Source: Sphingomonas pituitosa NBRC 102491
GTDB taxonomy: Bacteria > Pseudomonadota > Alphaproteobacteria > Sphingomonadales > Sphingomonadaceae
Length of the DNA: 64,000 nt
Assembly: GCF_001598435.1 (NCBI RefSeq)
Contig: NZ_BCYY01000024.1
Span: 1-64,000 of the forward strand
Direction: 5' to 3'
The notes beneath the pieces were generated by a model, which had not been told where the DNA came from, made no database searches, and was given only the letters and a program-made list of their open reading frames with translations. This document shows positions 9,343 through 16,971 of the stretch, piece by piece. The translations under genes were made by a program, and so were the position numbers. Within the stretch, counting starts at the first letter, position 1, and the number at the start of each line of letters is the position of its first letter.

Positions 9343-9406
9343 TGGGGCCTTCTCAAAAATCGCGGGCCCCACTTTTTTGCACGAGGCCCCAATGTGGTGG
9401 GGCCTC
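9343..9406 (+). promoter_or_regulatory. tandem competing hairpins before the integrase
   Basis: TGGGGCC (9343-9349) pairs with GGCCCCA (9365-9371) and is followed by CTTTTTT, a good factor-independent terminator. Then GAGGCCCCA (9383-9391) pairs with TGGGGCCTC (9398-9406). Because all four arms share the same GGGGCC/GGCCCC core, arms 1 and 3 or 2 and 4 could pair instead. This is the layout of an attenuator. The site lies between the tRNA and the integrase start at 9426. Confidence 0.6.
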
Positions 9407-9425
9407 GGGATGAGAGGTCCGCACC

Positions 9426-10658
9426 ATGCCGTTGAGTGATATGGCGATCCGCAAGGCCAAGACCCGCGAAAAGGCCTACAAGCTTTATGACGAGTTGGGC
9501 CTCTACGTCATCGTGTCGCCGTCTGGCTCCCGCCTGTGGCGGATGAAGTTCAAACACCGTGGCGTCGAGAAGAAGCTCAGCTTCGGCTCCTACCCGGAGG
9601 TCAGCCTGCGCGACGCGCGTAAACTGCGCGATGACGCGCGCGAGGTCCTTGCCGAGGGGAAGAACCCTGTTCTGGAGAAGCAGCGCGAGAGAATTCGGGC
9701 CGAAGCACTGGCGGAAAACACCTTCACTCGCATCGCCAACGAATATTGCTCGAAGCGGCGGCGCGACGGCGACCGGGCGTGGGCGCCCTCCACCGCTGCA
9801 CGCTGCGAGTATCTCCTCAGCCTGCTCGACACCTCGATCGGCACAATGCCGATCCATGAGATCGAGCCCATCGACGCGCTAACCGCGATTCGAAAGATCG
9901 AGAAGCGTGGCAAGCTGGAAAGCGCGCGGCGTACCCTGCAGCTAGCCGGCGCCGTATTTCGCTATGCTGTCGCCACCGCCCGATTGAAGTCGGACCCGAC
10001 GAGGGACCTGCGCGGCGCGCTGCTGACACCAACCGTCAAGCACTACGGCGCGGTCACCGAGGCGAAGGACGTTGGCAAGCTGCTGCGTGCAATCGATGCA
10101 TATGAGGGCCAGGGCATGACCAAATGGGCGCTGCAACTGGCGCCGCATGTGTTCGTGCGCCCCGGCGAACTACGTCACGCACGATGGGACGAGATCGACT
10201 TCGACGCCGCAGTGTGGACCATCCCGGCCGAGAAGATGAAGATGCGCAAGCCGCATCACGTCCCGCTCTCGACTCAATCGATCGCGATCCTGCTGGAAAT
10301 CCGGTCGATCACCGGGTCAAACGGCTATGTATTCCCGTCAATGCGGTCGCGCACGCGGCCAATGTCGGACAACACCCTCAACGCGGCGCTCCGCCGCCTC
10401 GGCTACGCAAGCAGCGAAATGACGGCACACGGCTTCAGGGCGATGGCCAGCACCCTGCTGAACGAGTCCGGCAAGTGGTCCTACGACGCGATTGAACGGG
10501 CTTTGGCGCATGGCGATACCGACAAGGTGCGTGCGGCCTATCATCGCGGTACCCACTGGAAGGAGCGGGTAGCGATGGCGCAGTGGTGGTCGAACCTGCT
10601 GGACAGCCTGCGCAGCGGCGCAACGATCTTGCCCTTCCCGGGAGTGCGGGTCGGCTGA
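9426..10658 (+). CDS. int: P4-type tyrosine integrase of the ICE
   Basis: A 410-residue integrase. Residues 1-90 form the DUF4102 arm-binding domain (AIRKAKTREKAYKLYDE, LSFGSYPEVSLRDARKLRD). The core-binding SAM-like domain spans about 100-200. The catalytic domain follows, with Arg in RPGELRHARWDEID, the box HGFRAMASTLLN and the nucleophile Tyr in RAAYHRG near residue 377. Enzymes of this class recombine the element with the 3' end of a tRNA gene, here tRNA-Gly 198 bases upstream. All catalytic positions look intact, so it should be active. Confidence 0.95.
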   Translation: MPLSDMAIRKAKTREKAYKLYDELGLYVIVSPSGSRLWRMKFKHRGVEKKLSFGSYPEVSLRDARKLRDDAREVLAEGKNPVLEKQRERIRAEALAENTFTRIANEYCSKRRRDGDRAWAPSTAARCEYLLSLLDTSIGTMPIHEIEPIDALTAIRKIEKRGKLESARRTLQLAGAVFRYAVATARLKSDPTRDLRGALLTPTVKHYGAVTEAKDVGKLLRAIDAYEGQGMTKWALQLAPHVFVRPGELRHARWDEIDFDAAVWTIPAEKMKMRKPHHVPLSTQSIAILLEIRSITGSNGYVFPSMRSRTRPMSDNTLNAALRRLGYASSEMTAHGFRAMASTLLNESGKWSYDAIERALAHGDTDKVRAAYHRGTHWKERVAMAQWWSNLLDSLRSGATILPFPGVRVG

Positions 10659-10696
10659 ACGCCTCCGGTCACGCCGCCCGATCGCGCGCCGGTTTA

Positions 10697-10715
10697 GGTG
10701 TCGGTACGCGACACC
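10697..10715. terminator. hairpin between convergent int and vapC
   Basis: GGTGTCG (10697-10703) pairs with CGACACC (10709-10715) around the loop GTACG. It lies between the ends of the convergent integrase and vapC genes, so it may stop both transcripts. There is no T-run on either side, so a factor-independent terminator is only likely, not certain. Confidence 0.4.
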
Positions 10716-10721
10716 GCACGC

Positions 10722-11147
10722 TTATTGGGCAGGGTCTTCCCAGGGATTGAGCAGCGGCACCCCGGTTGCAATGAAGTCGGCGGTGTTGCGGGTGACGACG
10801 GTGAGGCCGTGGACAAGGGCGGTGGCGGCGATCATTGCATCGCGTTCGGCGCGAGGATCGGGAACGTGGAGGGCTGCGCAGCGACGGGCCACCGCAGAAT
10901 CGAAGTCGAGAATGTGATCCGCAAATCCGGGCATCACGATCTTGTCCATCCAGCGCCGTAGCGACTCTGCCTGTGCTTCATCCCGGCGTTGAAGCCGAAG
11001 AATGCCGATCTCGATTTCCATGATCGTCACGGCTGACAAGAACGGGCGAGCACCGAAGGCTATCTTTGTCCAAGCCTCGAACGCAGGGCCTGCCCGTTCC
11101 GGCTTTCGGAGTGCCGATACGACGTTGGTATCGAACAGGAACATCAA
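10722..11147 (-). CDS. PIN-domain toxin, VapC/FitB type
   Basis: A 141-residue PIN-domain ribonuclease. The acidic active site is visible as Asp6 in FLFDTNVVS, the Glu residues in MEIEIGIL, the Asp in RAERDAMIAATAL and the Asp in TRNTADF. Such toxins cleave RNA, often initiator tRNA, and are blocked by the antitoxin encoded just upstream. The ATG overlaps the stop of the antitoxin gene by 4 bases, the usual antitoxin-toxin order. On an ICE it likely serves to stabilise the element. Confidence 0.92.
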   Translation of the reverse strand: MMFLFDTNVVSALRKPERAGPAFEAWTKIAFGARPFLSAVTIMEIEIGILRLQRRDEAQAESLRRWMDKIVMPGFADHILDFDSAVARRCAALHVPDPRAERDAMIAATALVHGLTVVTRNTADFIATGVPLLNPWEDPAQ

Positions 11148-11407
11148 TCCTCGCCAAACTCGGCCGGACGGAAGCCGATGTTCAGCTTGGGCGGCTCGAA
11201 ATCGAAATCGCCCCCGTCATCCTTGTCTGCGAAGATATCCCACAAGGTCTGGCCCTTGCCGATTAGCCGTTGATATTCTTCGATTGAGAGCAGGACATGC
11301 GCTGGGCGCCCGCGATCGGTGATGAAGACGGGGCCATGCAGCGCCGCCTTCTTGGCGCGCGCGGCGTCCTGATTGAACTCTCGGCTGGTAAGGCTGGTGA
11401 TACCCAT
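11144..11407 (-). CDS. Phd/YefM-family antitoxin
   Basis: An 87-residue antitoxin. The N-terminal DNA-binding half shows the Phd/YefM pattern (SLTSREFNQDAARAKKAA, then PVFITDRGRPAHVLLSIEEY). The acidic C-terminus (DDGGDFDFEPPKLNIG) would wrap the PIN toxin encoded downstream. The pair should autoregulate from the promoter upstream of 11407. Confidence 0.9.
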   Translation of the reverse strand: MGITSLTSREFNQDAARAKKAALHGPVFITDRGRPAHVLLSIEEYQRLIGKGQTLWDIFADKDDGGDFDFEPPKLNIGFRPAEFGED

Positions 11408-11488
11408 GACGCCCTCCTGGCGCTTGACGATATGTTGCTACATTGTCAGCGGGCCGGCGAAAGTCAAGACGCGTGGCACTGTAATGCG

Positions 11489-11640
11489 CTATAGCCGGGC
11501 CACGGTTGGCCCCTTTGCCCGCGCGGAGGTAGCCACTAGGCCCTTGATGTTCGAAGCCTTGGCAAGATCGATCAGCTCTTGTGACCAGTACAAGCCAAGT
11601 GCGTCATAATCGGAAAATGAATGGACACCGGCCCGGATGT
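11489..11640 (-). pseudogene. possible C-terminal gene remnant
   Basis: Directly downstream of the DUF2274 stop, a shifted minus-strand frame reads HSFSDYDALGLYWSQELIDL and ends at a TAG at 11491-11489. It has protein-like composition but no start codon or ribosome binding site of its own. It could be the tail of a lost gene. I do not recognise the family. Confidence 0.25.
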
Positions 11641-11858
11641 CACCGGCTGGCTCCCCGCCCCCGCACGAACCCGCGATCGCTCTCGAGGAAGGATGTCAGC
11701 ATCGCCGGGATCAGATCCGTCACCGCCTCCTTCTGCCCATAAGTGTCGGCATATAGTGCAGCATAGTCCTGCAGCCGCTGGTGCAGGTCGGGCGTGATGA
11801 GGATCGCGAGCTTGACGGGCTTTCGATCCGGCAGCTTTGCCAGTTTCAAATCAGGCAT
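11640..11858 (-). CDS. DUF2274 protein of the trb operon
   Basis: A 72-residue protein with the DUF2274 pattern: KLAKLPDRKPVKLAILITPD near the start and a helix LHQRLQDYAALYADTYGQ, then a C-terminal helix ending in SFLESDRGF. It lies 9 bases after trbI, the standard place for this family in alphaproteobacterial conjugation operons. A ribbon-helix-helix-like fold is possible. Its role in transfer is not known. Confidence 0.85.
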   Translation of the reverse strand: MPDLKLAKLPDRKPVKLAILITPDLHQRLQDYAALYADTYGQKEAVTDLIPAMLTSFLESDRGFVRGRGASR

Positions 11859-11867
11859 GTCGGCCTC

Positions 11868-13076
11868 CTATTCGCGCCAAGGCGCGAGGATCAGGTCCTT
11901 GTGGACCACGAGCAGCACATTCGTGCCGGGGCGAACTGTCAGCGTCGGCTGGACGTTGAGATTGCGTGAGGTGATCTGGTCGCCCGCCCGCGCGACATTC
12001 TGCTGCGTCGACTGCCGGATCGCGCGGACCAGATCGCTGTCGCCCGAAATCGTCAGCTCCGAGCCCACGCCGAGCAGAGTCGACATCGCGACCCCCTTGA
12101 GCAGCGTCCAGGTGTGGAAGTCTACCTTGTCCTGCAGGCCGGCATAGCCCGAGGCATCGGTCGCCGGCACGTTGTCGATCCTGAGCGAGCTGCCGTCCGG
12201 CAGCAGGATGCGCTGCCAAATGACCAACGCACGCTTTTGCCCGTACGCGACCACGGAGTCGTAGCTTCCGACGAGCCGCGCGCCTTGTGGGATGAGCAGG
12301 ATGCGCCCGGTGGGACTGTCGAACACGTTCGCTGTCACCTGCGCCGTGACCAGGCCGGGCAGATCGGACCGGAGACCGGACATCAGACTCGCCGGGATCA
12401 CACTGCCGGCCGACAGGAGATATGGCGACGGCGCGGCTTGCAGCGTATGCGGATTGGTGTCCGCCGATGTGTCGCGCGTGACGACGAACTGGGCCTTGCG
12501 GCTCTGGGCGTTGGGATCGCGCTCCGGATCGACTGCCGGTGTTGGCGCTTCCGGGGGGATGGGCGTCGGCGGAGAAGCGACCTCCACTGACACCGGCGCC
12601 GATGGCCTGCTCTGGTTCTGCACAAGCAGTCCCGATGCGCGTGCTGCCTTCAACTCGGCAAGCTGCCGATCGCGTTCCTGCGTTGCGGCCTGCGCCTCCG
12701 CCCGCCCTGCCCCACTACCGCTATCTACCTCCACCTCGGCCGCCATGCGGCGCTGGCGCTCGAGGATTGGGCGCCCCGGGTCACCCGGTAGCGGCGGCCC
12801 GAGCTTTGGAACATCACCATAGCTTGCGGGCAGGCGGTTCAGGGTATCGGGCGGCGGCTGTTTGTTCGGCTCCGATAGCTCTTTCCGCTCGACTGCTGCC
12901 GGCATCAGGCGCGATCCCAAAGCACTCCATGCCACGGCGACCAGGCCGACCGAACCCAGGGCTGCGAGCGCGATGATCACGCCGCGACGGAACCGGATGG
13001 CGCGCGGAGGCTTGACCCGGATCGCCAGCGCTTCGGGGTCGAGCTTCGAGGTTGGCAGGACAGCATCCTCGCTCAT
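11868..13076 (-). CDS. trbI: TrbI, VirB10-like core component of the mating channel
   Basis: A 402-residue VirB10/TrbI protein. A cytoplasmic N-terminus leads into one transmembrane helix (about residues 30-49), then a Pro-rich periplasmic linker (about 70-190) and the C-terminal VirB10 barrel (GSVIPASLMSGLRSDLPGLV, IPQGARLVGSYDS, VRPGTNVLLVVHKDLIL). It spans both membranes and joins the inner-membrane energy components with the outer-membrane pore formed with TrbG. Its ATG overlaps the trbG stop by 4 bases. Confidence 0.95.
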   Translation of the reverse strand: MSEDAVLPTSKLDPEALAIRVKPPRAIRFRRGVIIALAALGSVGLVAVAWSALGSRLMPAAVERKELSEPNKQPPPDTLNRLPASYGDVPKLGPPLPGDPGRPILERQRRMAAEVEVDSGSGAGRAEAQAATQERDRQLAELKAARASGLLVQNQSRPSAPVSVEVASPPTPIPPEAPTPAVDPERDPNAQSRKAQFVVTRDTSADTNPHTLQAAPSPYLLSAGSVIPASLMSGLRSDLPGLVTAQVTANVFDSPTGRILLIPQGARLVGSYDSVVAYGQKRALVIWQRILLPDGSSLRIDNVPATDASGYAGLQDKVDFHTWTLLKGVAMSTLLGVGSELTISGDSDLVRAIRQSTQQNVARAGDQITSRNLNVQPTLTVRPGTNVLLVVHKDLILAPWRE

Positions 13077-14002
13077 GACCGCTTGCCTTTAGGCGCAGGA
13101 ACCTCGGTCACCCGATCGATGCGGACCACCTGCTGCTTGCCGGTGCCTAGCCGCAACTCGGCACGATCGAAAATCCGGTCGACGACATAGAAGCGCCCGC
13201 GCATCCGGTAGTTGACCAGCTCGGCCTCGCCCGCCGCGCCGATCACGAACAGCGGCGGTGCCTCGCCGACCGCGATGCTCGCCGGGAACTCGACAAAGGT
13301 CTGCCGCCCGTCGTCGAATGCGCGGAGCGGCCGCCAGGCCGGACTGTCGCCGTTCACCCTGTAGTTGAAGTGCAGGCTGTCCACCGACAGGCTCGCAGCG
13401 ATCGGGGCTACCGCTCCCGCCTGAGCCTCCTTCTGCCGGAGCGCGATCAGCTGGTCGGCAGGATAGGTCCAAGACAGGGCGGCCATGGCGGTCCGCGTGG
13501 TGGCCGTAAGCTGGAGATGGTAGCTGCGGCGATCGGTGGTGATGACGAGGTTGGTCGCGAGGCCACTCGCAAAGGGCTTCACGAGGACATGGGTGCGCTT
13601 GTCGGCGCCCGTCCCGCTGGTGGTGTCGCCGATCACCCAGCGTACCGTATCGCCTGCCGCGACAGCGACGAGATTCTCTCCCGACTGCAAGGCAAGGTCG
13701 GTCACGGCACCCGGGGCCGTATAAACCTGATAGATCATGCCCTCGCTGAAGGGATAGATCTGGACCGCGTTGACGAAGCCCTGGGCCTGCGGCTGCTGGG
13801 TAGCTGCGCGATTGGCAGCAGCGACGCGCGCGGCGCCTAGGCTCACGGACTTCCGCACGTGCTTGCGGACTGGCGGCTTGGCAGGTGGGGACGCGGTGGC
13901 GGTCGGCGCAGGGGTCGGTCTAGCCGGAGGCGACGGTGCGTGTTGGCCCCATGCCGATACCATGGCGAGGGACGCCGCCGATAGGGCGAGCAAAAGCTTC
14001 AT
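13073..14002 (-). CDS. trbG: TrbG, VirB9-like periplasmic component
   Basis: A 309-residue VirB9/TrbG protein. I place the start at the ATG at 14002, followed by a clear signal peptide (MKLLLALSAASLAMVSA); the longer frame upstream is a shadow of trbF. A Pro/Lys-rich linker is followed by the VirB9 domain with IYPFSEGMIYQVYTAPGAVT and VEFPASIAVGEAPPLFVIG. It joins TrbI and TrbH-like lipoproteins in the outer-membrane complex. It overlaps trbF by 4 bases. Confidence 0.94.
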   Translation of the reverse strand: MKLLLALSAASLAMVSAWGQHAPSPPARPTPAPTATASPPAKPPVRKHVRKSVSLGAARVAAANRAATQQPQAQGFVNAVQIYPFSEGMIYQVYTAPGAVTDLALQSGENLVAVAAGDTVRWVIGDTTSGTGADKRTHVLVKPFASGLATNLVITTDRRSYHLQLTATTRTAMAALSWTYPADQLIALRQKEAQAGAVAPIAASLSVDSLHFNYRVNGDSPAWRPLRAFDDGRQTFVEFPASIAVGEAPPLFVIGAAGEAELVNYRMRGRFYVVDRIFDRAELRLGTGKQQVVRIDRVTEVPAPKGKRS

Positions 14003-14805
14003 GACTGGTCCTCCGTGCTGGGCTCCGCCGGGGCAGCGGGATCGACTGGGGAGTTGGTCGGCGCCGAGACGGGAGCGGACGGCGGGAGCATCGGCGCGGC
14101 AGCCGGCTTCGGCGCGGCCGAGGCATCCAGCTCCCGGCTCCAGTCGATCGCATCGACATAGACACCGAGCGGATTGCGGCGGAGCGTGTCGGCGTCCTTG
14201 GGCGGGGTGATCGCGACGGTCAGGATAGCCGTCCAGCGCGACGTGCCGGTCTCGGCGCCCCGCTCGAACGCGGTCTCGGTCCATTTGACCTGGAACGAGC
14301 GATCGGATGCCCGCACCACGCTGGTGACCTGCACCGTTACCGTCTTCTCGCCGATGGCCCCGAAAGGGTCGGCCGCGCGCGCATACTCGCCCAGAAACTG
14401 GGCGCCGCGCTTGGTGGCGAAGTCGTAGGCATCGAGCCAGTTCCTGCGCACCAGCACCGGATCGAGCGACCGGCCGCGCACATTGGCGATGAAGCGCGAC
14501 AGGTGCCAGGCGATCTGCGGATCAGTCGGGTGATAGCCGGCCTCGGCCTCGGTGGCGGCACGCGCCTCTCCCAGCCGGTCGACTTCGACAACATAGGGCG
14601 TCACTCGGCTCTGCGCCGACTGCCAGGCGAGAGCACCCGACAGGCCGGTTGCGAGCGCAAGGCACCCGAACGCCATAAGCCGCCAGTTCCGCGCCTGCAC
14701 ACGGGCCGAGCCGATCCGCTCGTCCCAGAGCTGCCCGGCCCGCTGGTACGGCGTCTCCGGTTCGGGGGTTCGTCCATAGCGCTGGACGGCGCGTCTGAAG
14801 ACCAT
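13999..14805 (-). CDS. trbF: TrbF, VirB8-like inner-membrane assembly factor
   Basis: A 268-residue VirB8/TrbF protein: short cytoplasmic N-terminus, one membrane helix (about 43-62) and a periplasmic NTF2-like domain (YVVEVDRLGEARAATEA, VQVTSVVRASDRSFQVKWTE, NPLGVYVDAIDWSRELD). The last about 40 residues are a Pro/Ala-rich tail. VirB8 proteins nucleate assembly of the secretion channel. It lies 3 bases after trbL. Confidence 0.94.
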   Translation of the reverse strand: MVFRRAVQRYGRTPEPETPYQRAGQLWDERIGSARVQARNWRLMAFGCLALATGLSGALAWQSAQSRVTPYVVEVDRLGEARAATEAEAGYHPTDPQIAWHLSRFIANVRGRSLDPVLVRRNWLDAYDFATKRGAQFLGEYARAADPFGAIGEKTVTVQVTSVVRASDRSFQVKWTETAFERGAETGTSRWTAILTVAITPPKDADTLRRNPLGVYVDAIDWSRELDASAAPKPAAAPMLPPSAPVSAPTNSPVDPAAPAEPSTEDQS

Positions 14806-14808
14806 CGG

Positions 14809-16107
14809 CTAGTCCCTTTCCTTAATGTCTGGGGTTGCGGAAGCGCCGCCGCGATCGCCCTGCTGGAGGGCATGCAAGGCGACCTGGCGGTGATGGCGGC
14901 TAGTCTGCTGGCGCTGCATGGCGCGGGCCCATGCGGGAACGGCTTCTTCGGCGGCGGCCTGCGACGCGGTATCGCCGCCGGTGCGATTCAGCGCATTCCA
15001 GGCGGCCGCCCGGCCGCGCGACGCCGCTTCGCCAAGGCCCAGCGCGCTGGAGGCGCGCGCGCGTGCGGCATTGCTGGCGGCACGGGCCACGCCGCCCAGC
15101 CCCGCCGACATGGTCGGCGCCGCGGCCGTCTCCTTGCCGAGCGTGTAGGCCGTGGATGCAGCCGATCCCATCGCGGTGCCTGCGCGAACGGCCCCCAGCG
15201 CGGCACCGCCCAGCATGCGGGCACCGCCCACAGCGGCACCGCCGGCAAGCATCGCCATGCCGGCAGCGCCGACCGTGGTGCCCAGCGCTGCGCCAGCGCC
15301 GAGCTGCGGTGCACCGGACACGAGGCCCGAAGCGATGCCGGGTCCGAAGATGCCCAGCCCGAAGATCGTCAGGCTGGCGAGCATCAGGCTCATCGCCTGG
15401 CCGATATCGGGCTCCTGCCCCTGCAGCGCGCTGGTGAACTCGCTGAAAAAATTGGCGCCGATGCCGACGATGACGGCGAGCACCATCACCTTGATGCCCG
15501 ACGAGACGACATTGCCGAGCACCCGCTCGGCGAGGAAGCTGGTGCGGTTCCACAGCGCAAAAGGCACGAGGAGGAAGCCGGCGAGCGAGGTCAGCTTGAA
15601 CTCGACGATCGTGACGAACATCTGCACCGCGAGCAGGAAGAAGGTCAGGATCACGACCGCCCAGGCGAACAGCAGCACCGCGATCGTCAGGAAATTGTCG
15701 AAGAAGGTCGTGAAGCCCATCAGCTGCGACACCTGGTCGAGCAGCGGCCACGCGGCGGCAAAGCCCGTGCCGGCGAGACGACCGGGCTTCAGCAGATCCT
15801 CGGCCGACAGCGTGCCCCCGCCGGCAGTCAGCCCGGCCTGCGCAAACGAACGGAAGATGATGTCGGCGAGGGTCGAGAAGCTGTTCAGGATGAACGCGAA
15901 GGCGCCAATGTAGAGGATCTTGCGCAGGAAGCGGCCGATGACATTGTCTTCGCCTCCCATCGCCCAGAACAGCCCGGCAAGCGTGATGTCGATGCCGATC
16001 AGGGTCGCGGTGAGGAAGCGGACATCCCCGCCCAGCAGACCGAACCCGCTATCGATGTAGCGGGTGAACGCGGTCAGGAAGCGATCGATGACGTTGAGGT
16101 CGTTCAC
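14809..16107 (-). CDS. trbL: TrbL, VirB6-like polytopic channel protein
   Basis: A 432-residue inner-membrane protein with about six to seven transmembrane helices followed by a Gly/Ala-rich tail (GAGAALGTTVGAAGMAMLAG). I choose the GTG at 16107 because the product then begins VNDLNVIDRFLTAFTRYIDS, matching the usual start of the family. An ATG at 16194 would add 29 Pro/Arg-rich residues. TrbL forms the inner-membrane translocation platform. A 113-base gap to trbJ is where trbK often lies; I see no clear trbK. Confidence 0.9.
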   Translation of the reverse strand: MNDLNVIDRFLTAFTRYIDSGFGLLGGDVRFLTATLIGIDITLAGLFWAMGGEDNVIGRFLRKILYIGAFAFILNSFSTLADIIFRSFAQAGLTAGGGTLSAEDLLKPGRLAGTGFAAAWPLLDQVSQLMGFTTFFDNFLTIAVLLFAWAVVILTFFLLAVQMFVTIVEFKLTSLAGFLLVPFALWNRTSFLAERVLGNVVSSGIKVMVLAVIVGIGANFFSEFTSALQGQEPDIGQAMSLMLASLTIFGLGIFGPGIASGLVSGAPQLGAGAALGTTVGAAGMAMLAGGAAVGGARMLGGAALGAVRAGTAMGSAASTAYTLGKETAAAPTMSAGLGGVARAASNAARARASSALGLGEAASRGRAAAWNALNRTGGDTASQAAAEEAVPAWARAMQRQQTSRHHRQVALHALQQGDRGGASATPDIKERD

Positions 16108-16220
16108 GGTGGCGATGTCCTGCGCTGGAGGGGTGCCGCGAGGCGGGACCGGGGGTGAGAGCCCCGCCCCGCGGCGGACGACGGCGGGAGGCAAGACCGC
16201 CGCCGCCCTGGCCGGCGGCG

Positions 16221-16967
16221 CTACCTGGGGATGTAGGCCGAGCCGGAACCGAGGAACCTGCGTGTTGCCGCGCGCGCGTCGATCTCGGCCTGGGCGCGGC
16301 GCGCCTGCTCGATCGCCTCGGCGCGGTACTGCGCGGCCATCATGTTCTGGATCTGGAACTGCTGCTTAGCGGCCAGCGCGAGCAGCTGGTTGGTCGCCTG
16401 CTGGGCCTGGAGCGCTCCCTCGGCGCCCTGGCTCTTGGCGACGATCCCGCTCAGCGCCTGGGCATCGGCCGTGACATTCTCGGTCACCTGCGCCTGCACC
16501 GTCATGGTCTGCTGATAGGCGGACATCGCGGTATCAAGCCGGGCGCGCGCAGCGACGACCTGCTCGTTGGTCCGGAGCGCCGCCGAGAAGCTCTGCGGGA
16601 AGAGCTGGCGGAACTGCTGGTCGAGCCCGGACACGCGGAACTGGATGCCCTGCGCCTGCCCCATCAGCCGGTTGACCTGCTGGAGCGTCTGGGTCAGCGC
16701 CTGTAGCTCGGGGAAGTCGATCCTCGTGAGGTTCTTCGCCTGGTTGATCAGCATCGTCGCTTCGTTCTGGAGCGACTGAATCTGGTTGTTGATCTGCTGG
16801 AGCGTGCGCGCGGCGGTCAGCAGGTTCTGGCTGTAGTTGCCGGGGTCGAACACGGTCAGCTGCGCGCGGGCAGGCGTGCCGGTCATGATAAGGCCCATGG
16901 CGAGCGCCCCTGCCGCGCCTGCGCCAAGGGCGCTTGCGACCAGATATTTGCGGGTGCGGATACGCAT
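16221..16967 (-). CDS. trbJ: TrbJ, VirB5-like pilus-tip/assembly protein
   Basis: A 248-residue secreted protein. The start at 16967 gives a basic N-terminus and a signal peptide ending near GTPARAQ (residue 36). The rest is helical and Gln-rich (LQQINNQIQSLQNEA, QQVNRLMGQAQGIQF), as expected for TrbJ/VirB5. In RP4 the homologue also takes part in entry exclusion. It follows trbE after 4 bases. A longer frame upstream of the ATG lies within trbE and is ignored. Confidence 0.93.
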   Translation of the reverse strand: MRIRTRKYLVASALGAGAAGALAMGLIMTGTPARAQLTVFDPGNYSQNLLTAARTLQQINNQIQSLQNEATMLINQAKNLTRIDFPELQALTQTLQQVNRLMGQAQGIQFRVSGLDQQFRQLFPQSFSAALRTNEQVVAARARLDTAMSAYQQTMTVQAQVTENVTADAQALSGIVAKSQGAEGALQAQQATNQLLALAAKQQFQIQNMMAAQYRAEAIEQARRAQAEIDARAATRRFLGSGSAYIPR

Positions 16968-16971
16968 CACA

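Noticed and set aside
8829..9857. Minus-strand open frame crossing the tRNA and integrase start
   Set aside because: It runs through a functional tRNA gene and the integrase gene and shows no protein-like pattern.
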